A DNA stretch of 64,000 bases from Erysipelotrichales bacterium (GTDB lineage Bacteria > Bacillota_I > Bacilli_A > Erysipelotrichales > Erysipelotrichaceae): NCBI GenBank assembly GCA_017532345.1, contig JAFXJJ010000108.1, forward strand, positions 1-64,000. Reading direction: 5' to 3'. The notes beneath the pieces were generated by a model. The model had not been told where the DNA came from and searched no databases. It saw only the letters and a program-made list of their open reading frames with translations. The position numbers and the translations under genes are program-made. Positions 61,947 through 64,000 of this stretch are shown here, piece by piece (the stretch's first letter is position 1; every line of letters begins with the position of its first letter).

Positions 61947-64000
61947 CTATCTATTTTTATAATCGTTTAATTGTTTATTTACGATTTCTAATTGAGATTT
62001 ATAATGAGCTAATTTTTCCTTTTCTTCATTAATCTTAGCTTCAGGAGCTTTACTAATAAACTTCTCATTACTTAACATAGATTCACAACGTTTAATTTCA
62101 CCTTGAAGTTTAACTACTTCTTTTTCTAATTTAATGATTTCTTCTTCAAAATTAACAACATCACTTAATGCAATTTCTAAAGAACCATTTAAAATAGGAC
62201 GAGCTACATACTCATCATTACCTTTAGCTGATGTAACTTCGGCATTAGCCATCTTCTTTAAGATTGCACTGATTGAGGCAGATAATTGTAAACAATTACC
62301 ATCCTTATCAGTAACATAAATATTTAATGGTAATGAAGGTTTAACGTTGTATGTAGTACGAATTTCACGTACGGCAGAAATCATTGATAACACTTCTTCA
62401 ACTGCTTTGATGCTTTCACTCTTAGCGATACCTGTAGTAGTTAGCCAATTAGCAACACATAGTAATTCAGTACTTTGTGGTAATGAAGCGTAAATTTCTT
62501 CCGTTACAAATGGCATAAATGGATGTAGTAATTTAGTGATTTGTTCAAGAACATATGCTAATGTTGATTGAGCAGCCTTCTTAGCAACTTCATCACTACC
62601 ATTTAATACAGCTTTTGATAATTCAATATATGTAGAACAGAAGTCATCCCATACGAAGCCATATAATTCATTACCTACAATAGCGAACTCATATTTTTCC
62701 ATATTAGCATTAACATTAGTAATTACTTGATCTAATCTACCTAAAATCCATTCATCACTAATAGATAAGTTTTCTAATTTAATATCATCTTTAGACATAT
62801 TTTCATCTAAATTCATAAGTACGAATCTTGAAGCATTCCAAATCTTATTAATGAAATTCCAACTTGATTCAACCTTTTCTTCGATGAAACGCATATCTTG
62901 ACCTGGCGTAGAGTTTGTTGTTAAGAAGAAACGAAGAGCATCTACACCATACTTCGCAATTACATCCATTGGGTCAACACCATTACCTAAAGACTTAGAC
63001 ATTTTACGACCTTTTTCATCACGGATTAAACCATGAATTAATACATCTTTAAATGGTCTAGAACCAGTAAAATGTCTAGCTTGGAATTCCATACGTGCAA
63101 CCCAGAAGAAGATAATATCATAACCAGTTACTAAAGCTGATGTTGGATAGTATCTTTGTAAATCATCTGTATTTTCTGGCCAACCAAGTGTAGAGAATGG
63201 CCATAATGCACTTGAGAACCATGTATCAAGAACATCTTCATCTTGATTCCAATTTTCAATATCTTTTGGTGCTTCTTCACTTACTAAGATTTCACCAGTT
63301 TCTTTATGATAATATGCTGGAATACGATGTCCCCACCATAATTGTCTAGAGATACACCAATCTTCAATATTTTCTAACCATTGACGGAATGTTTTTTCAA
63401 AACGAACTGGATAGAAGTTAATCTTTTCATCAGGGTTATCCATCATTTTAAGAACATCTTCAGCTAATGGCCCCATCTTAACAAACCATTGTTTACTTAA
63501 ATATGGTTCAACAATAACGTCAGTTCTTTCACTGTGTCCAACTTGATGTATATGTTTTTCTACCTTAACGAAATTACCCTCAGCTTTAATACGTTCGCAT
63601 AATGCTTTACGACATTCAAAACGATCCATACCATTGTATTCACCAGCTAATTCATTCATAGTACCATCTGGATTCATACAAATTACTTTAGGTAAGTTAT
63701 GTCTTTCAGCAATTTGGAAATCGTTAGGGTCATGGGCAGGAGTACATTTCATTGCACCTGTACCAAAACCAATTTCAATATAATCATCAGCAATAATAGG
63801 TAATTTCTCACCATTTGCTGGATTGATTGCATGCTTACCGATTAAATGTTTGAAACGTTCATCATCTGGGTGAACAACTACGCATACATCACCAAACATC
63901 GTTTCAGGACGTGTAGTAGCGACTTCAAATACATCACCTGTTTCTTCAACACGATAATTGAAGTGATACATACCACCTTCTACTTCCTTATGGATAACTT
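61947..64000 (-). CDS. valS: Valyl-tRNA synthetase, C-terminal ~684 residues (cut by window edge)
   Basis: The frame stays open to base 64000, so the gene starts beyond it. The visible part begins inside the editing domain (VIHKEVEGGMYHFN, VATTRPETMFGD), then has WCISRQLWWGHRIPAYYH, DVLDTWFSSALWPFSTLGWP and the class I KMSKS motif in KGRKMSKSLGNGVDPM. An anticodon-binding domain and a C-terminal coiled-coil arm (EEEIIKLEKEVVKLQGEIKR) come last. Attaches valine to tRNA-Val. Confidence 0.98.
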   Translation of the reverse strand, partial: VIHKEVEGGMYHFNYRVEETGDVFEVATTRPETMFGDVCVVVHPDDERFKHLIGKHAINPANGEKLPIIADDYIEIGFGTGAMKCTPAHDPNDFQIAERHNLPKVICMNPDGTMNELAGEYNGMDRFECRKALCERIKAEGNFVKVEKHIHQVGHSERTDVIVEPYLSKQWFVKMGPLAEDVLKMMDNPDEKINFYPVRFEKTFRQWLENIEDWCISRQLWWGHRIPAYYHKETGEILVSEEAPKDIENWNQDEDVLDTWFSSALWPFSTLGWPENTDDLQRYYPTSALVTGYDIIFFWVARMEFQARHFTGSRPFKDVLIHGLIRDEKGRKMSKSLGNGVDPMDVIAKYGVDALRFFLTTNSTPGQDMRFIEEKVESSWNFINKIWNASRFVLMNLDENMSKDDIKLENLSISDEWILGRLDQVITNVNANMEKYEFAIVGNELYGFVWDDFCSTYIELSKAVLNGSDEVAKKAAQSTLAYVLEQITKLLHPFMPFVTEEIYASLPQSTELLCVANWLTTTGIAKSESIKAVEEVLSMISAVREIRTTYNVKPSLPLNIYVTDKDGNCLQLSASISAILKKMANAEVTSAKGNDEYVARPILNGSLEIALSDVVNFEEEIIKLEKEVVKLQGEIKRCESMLSNEKFISKAPEAKINEEKEKLAHYKSQLEIVNKQLNDYKNR

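Overview
The window looks like a piece of chromosome from an anaerobic, endospore-forming, low-GC Bacillota. The coding sequence is AT-rich, Shine-Dalgarno (SD) sequences are strong (GGAGG types), and code 11 is used. Markers are sporulation genes (spoVAC-AD-AE, spoIVFA-spoIVFB), a trimeric NAD-linked [FeFe] hydrogenase operon, a TGS-less ThrS and a short IF-2. I infer the Erysipelotrichales/Coprobacillaceae neighbourhood, but the sequence alone does not prove the family. All genes but one (an M42 peptidase at 19252-20286) lie on the minus strand, so read the window right to left. I saw no rRNA, tRNA, insertion sequence, prophage or CRISPR array.

Layout, left to right. 1-3342: a D-Ala-D-Ala carboxypeptidase start, scpB-scpA and spoVAE-AD-AC. 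3384-8100: the hrcA-grpE-dnaK-dnaJ heat-shock operon under two CIRCE operators. 8111-12236: a MacB-type ABC exporter with a large extracellular protein, and a small ORF. 12326-19106: truB-ribF-rsmF followed by a RelA/SpoT-domain protein, two GNAT acetyltransferases and an MccF-like S66 peptidase, apparently one transcript. 19191-25350: the M42 peptidase and the rimP-nusA-ylxR-ylxQ-infB-rbfA translation/transcription operon behind a leader terminator. 25359-26164: yqeY and a zinc-ribbon membrane protein. 26255-30052: a LytTR two-component system and two coiled-coil genes, with matched LytTR-type promoters. 30280-38380: a ten-gene hydrogenase operon carrying a putative signalling module. 38423-40188: two parts of an ABC importer. 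40271-42291: thrS with a Thr T-box. 42344-51439: a DUF349 protein, a phosphatase, an M29 aminopeptidase, sugar kinases, and pyk-pfkA. 51436-57473: dnaI-dnaB-coaE-mutM-polA. 57488-61836: a ZnuA-like lipoprotein, spoIVFB-spoIVFA-mreD-mreC, a SPOR-like protein and a small peptide. 61911-64000: valS, which runs off the right edge.

Together the genes describe a fermentative cell: glycolysis feeds NADH and ferredoxin to a hydrogenase. CcpA-type CRE sites near both the pfkA-pyk and hydrogenase promoters suggest sugar control of both. The least conventional parts are (1) the LytTR module with two promoters of identical geometry, (2) the DRTGG/ATPase/Fe-S/PHP genes inside the hydrogenase operon, (3) a 58-residue peptide with a near-ideal SD, followed by a SPOR-like gene whose SD lies in a perfect 15-bp inverted repeat, and (4) the MccF-like/GNAT set in the truB operon.
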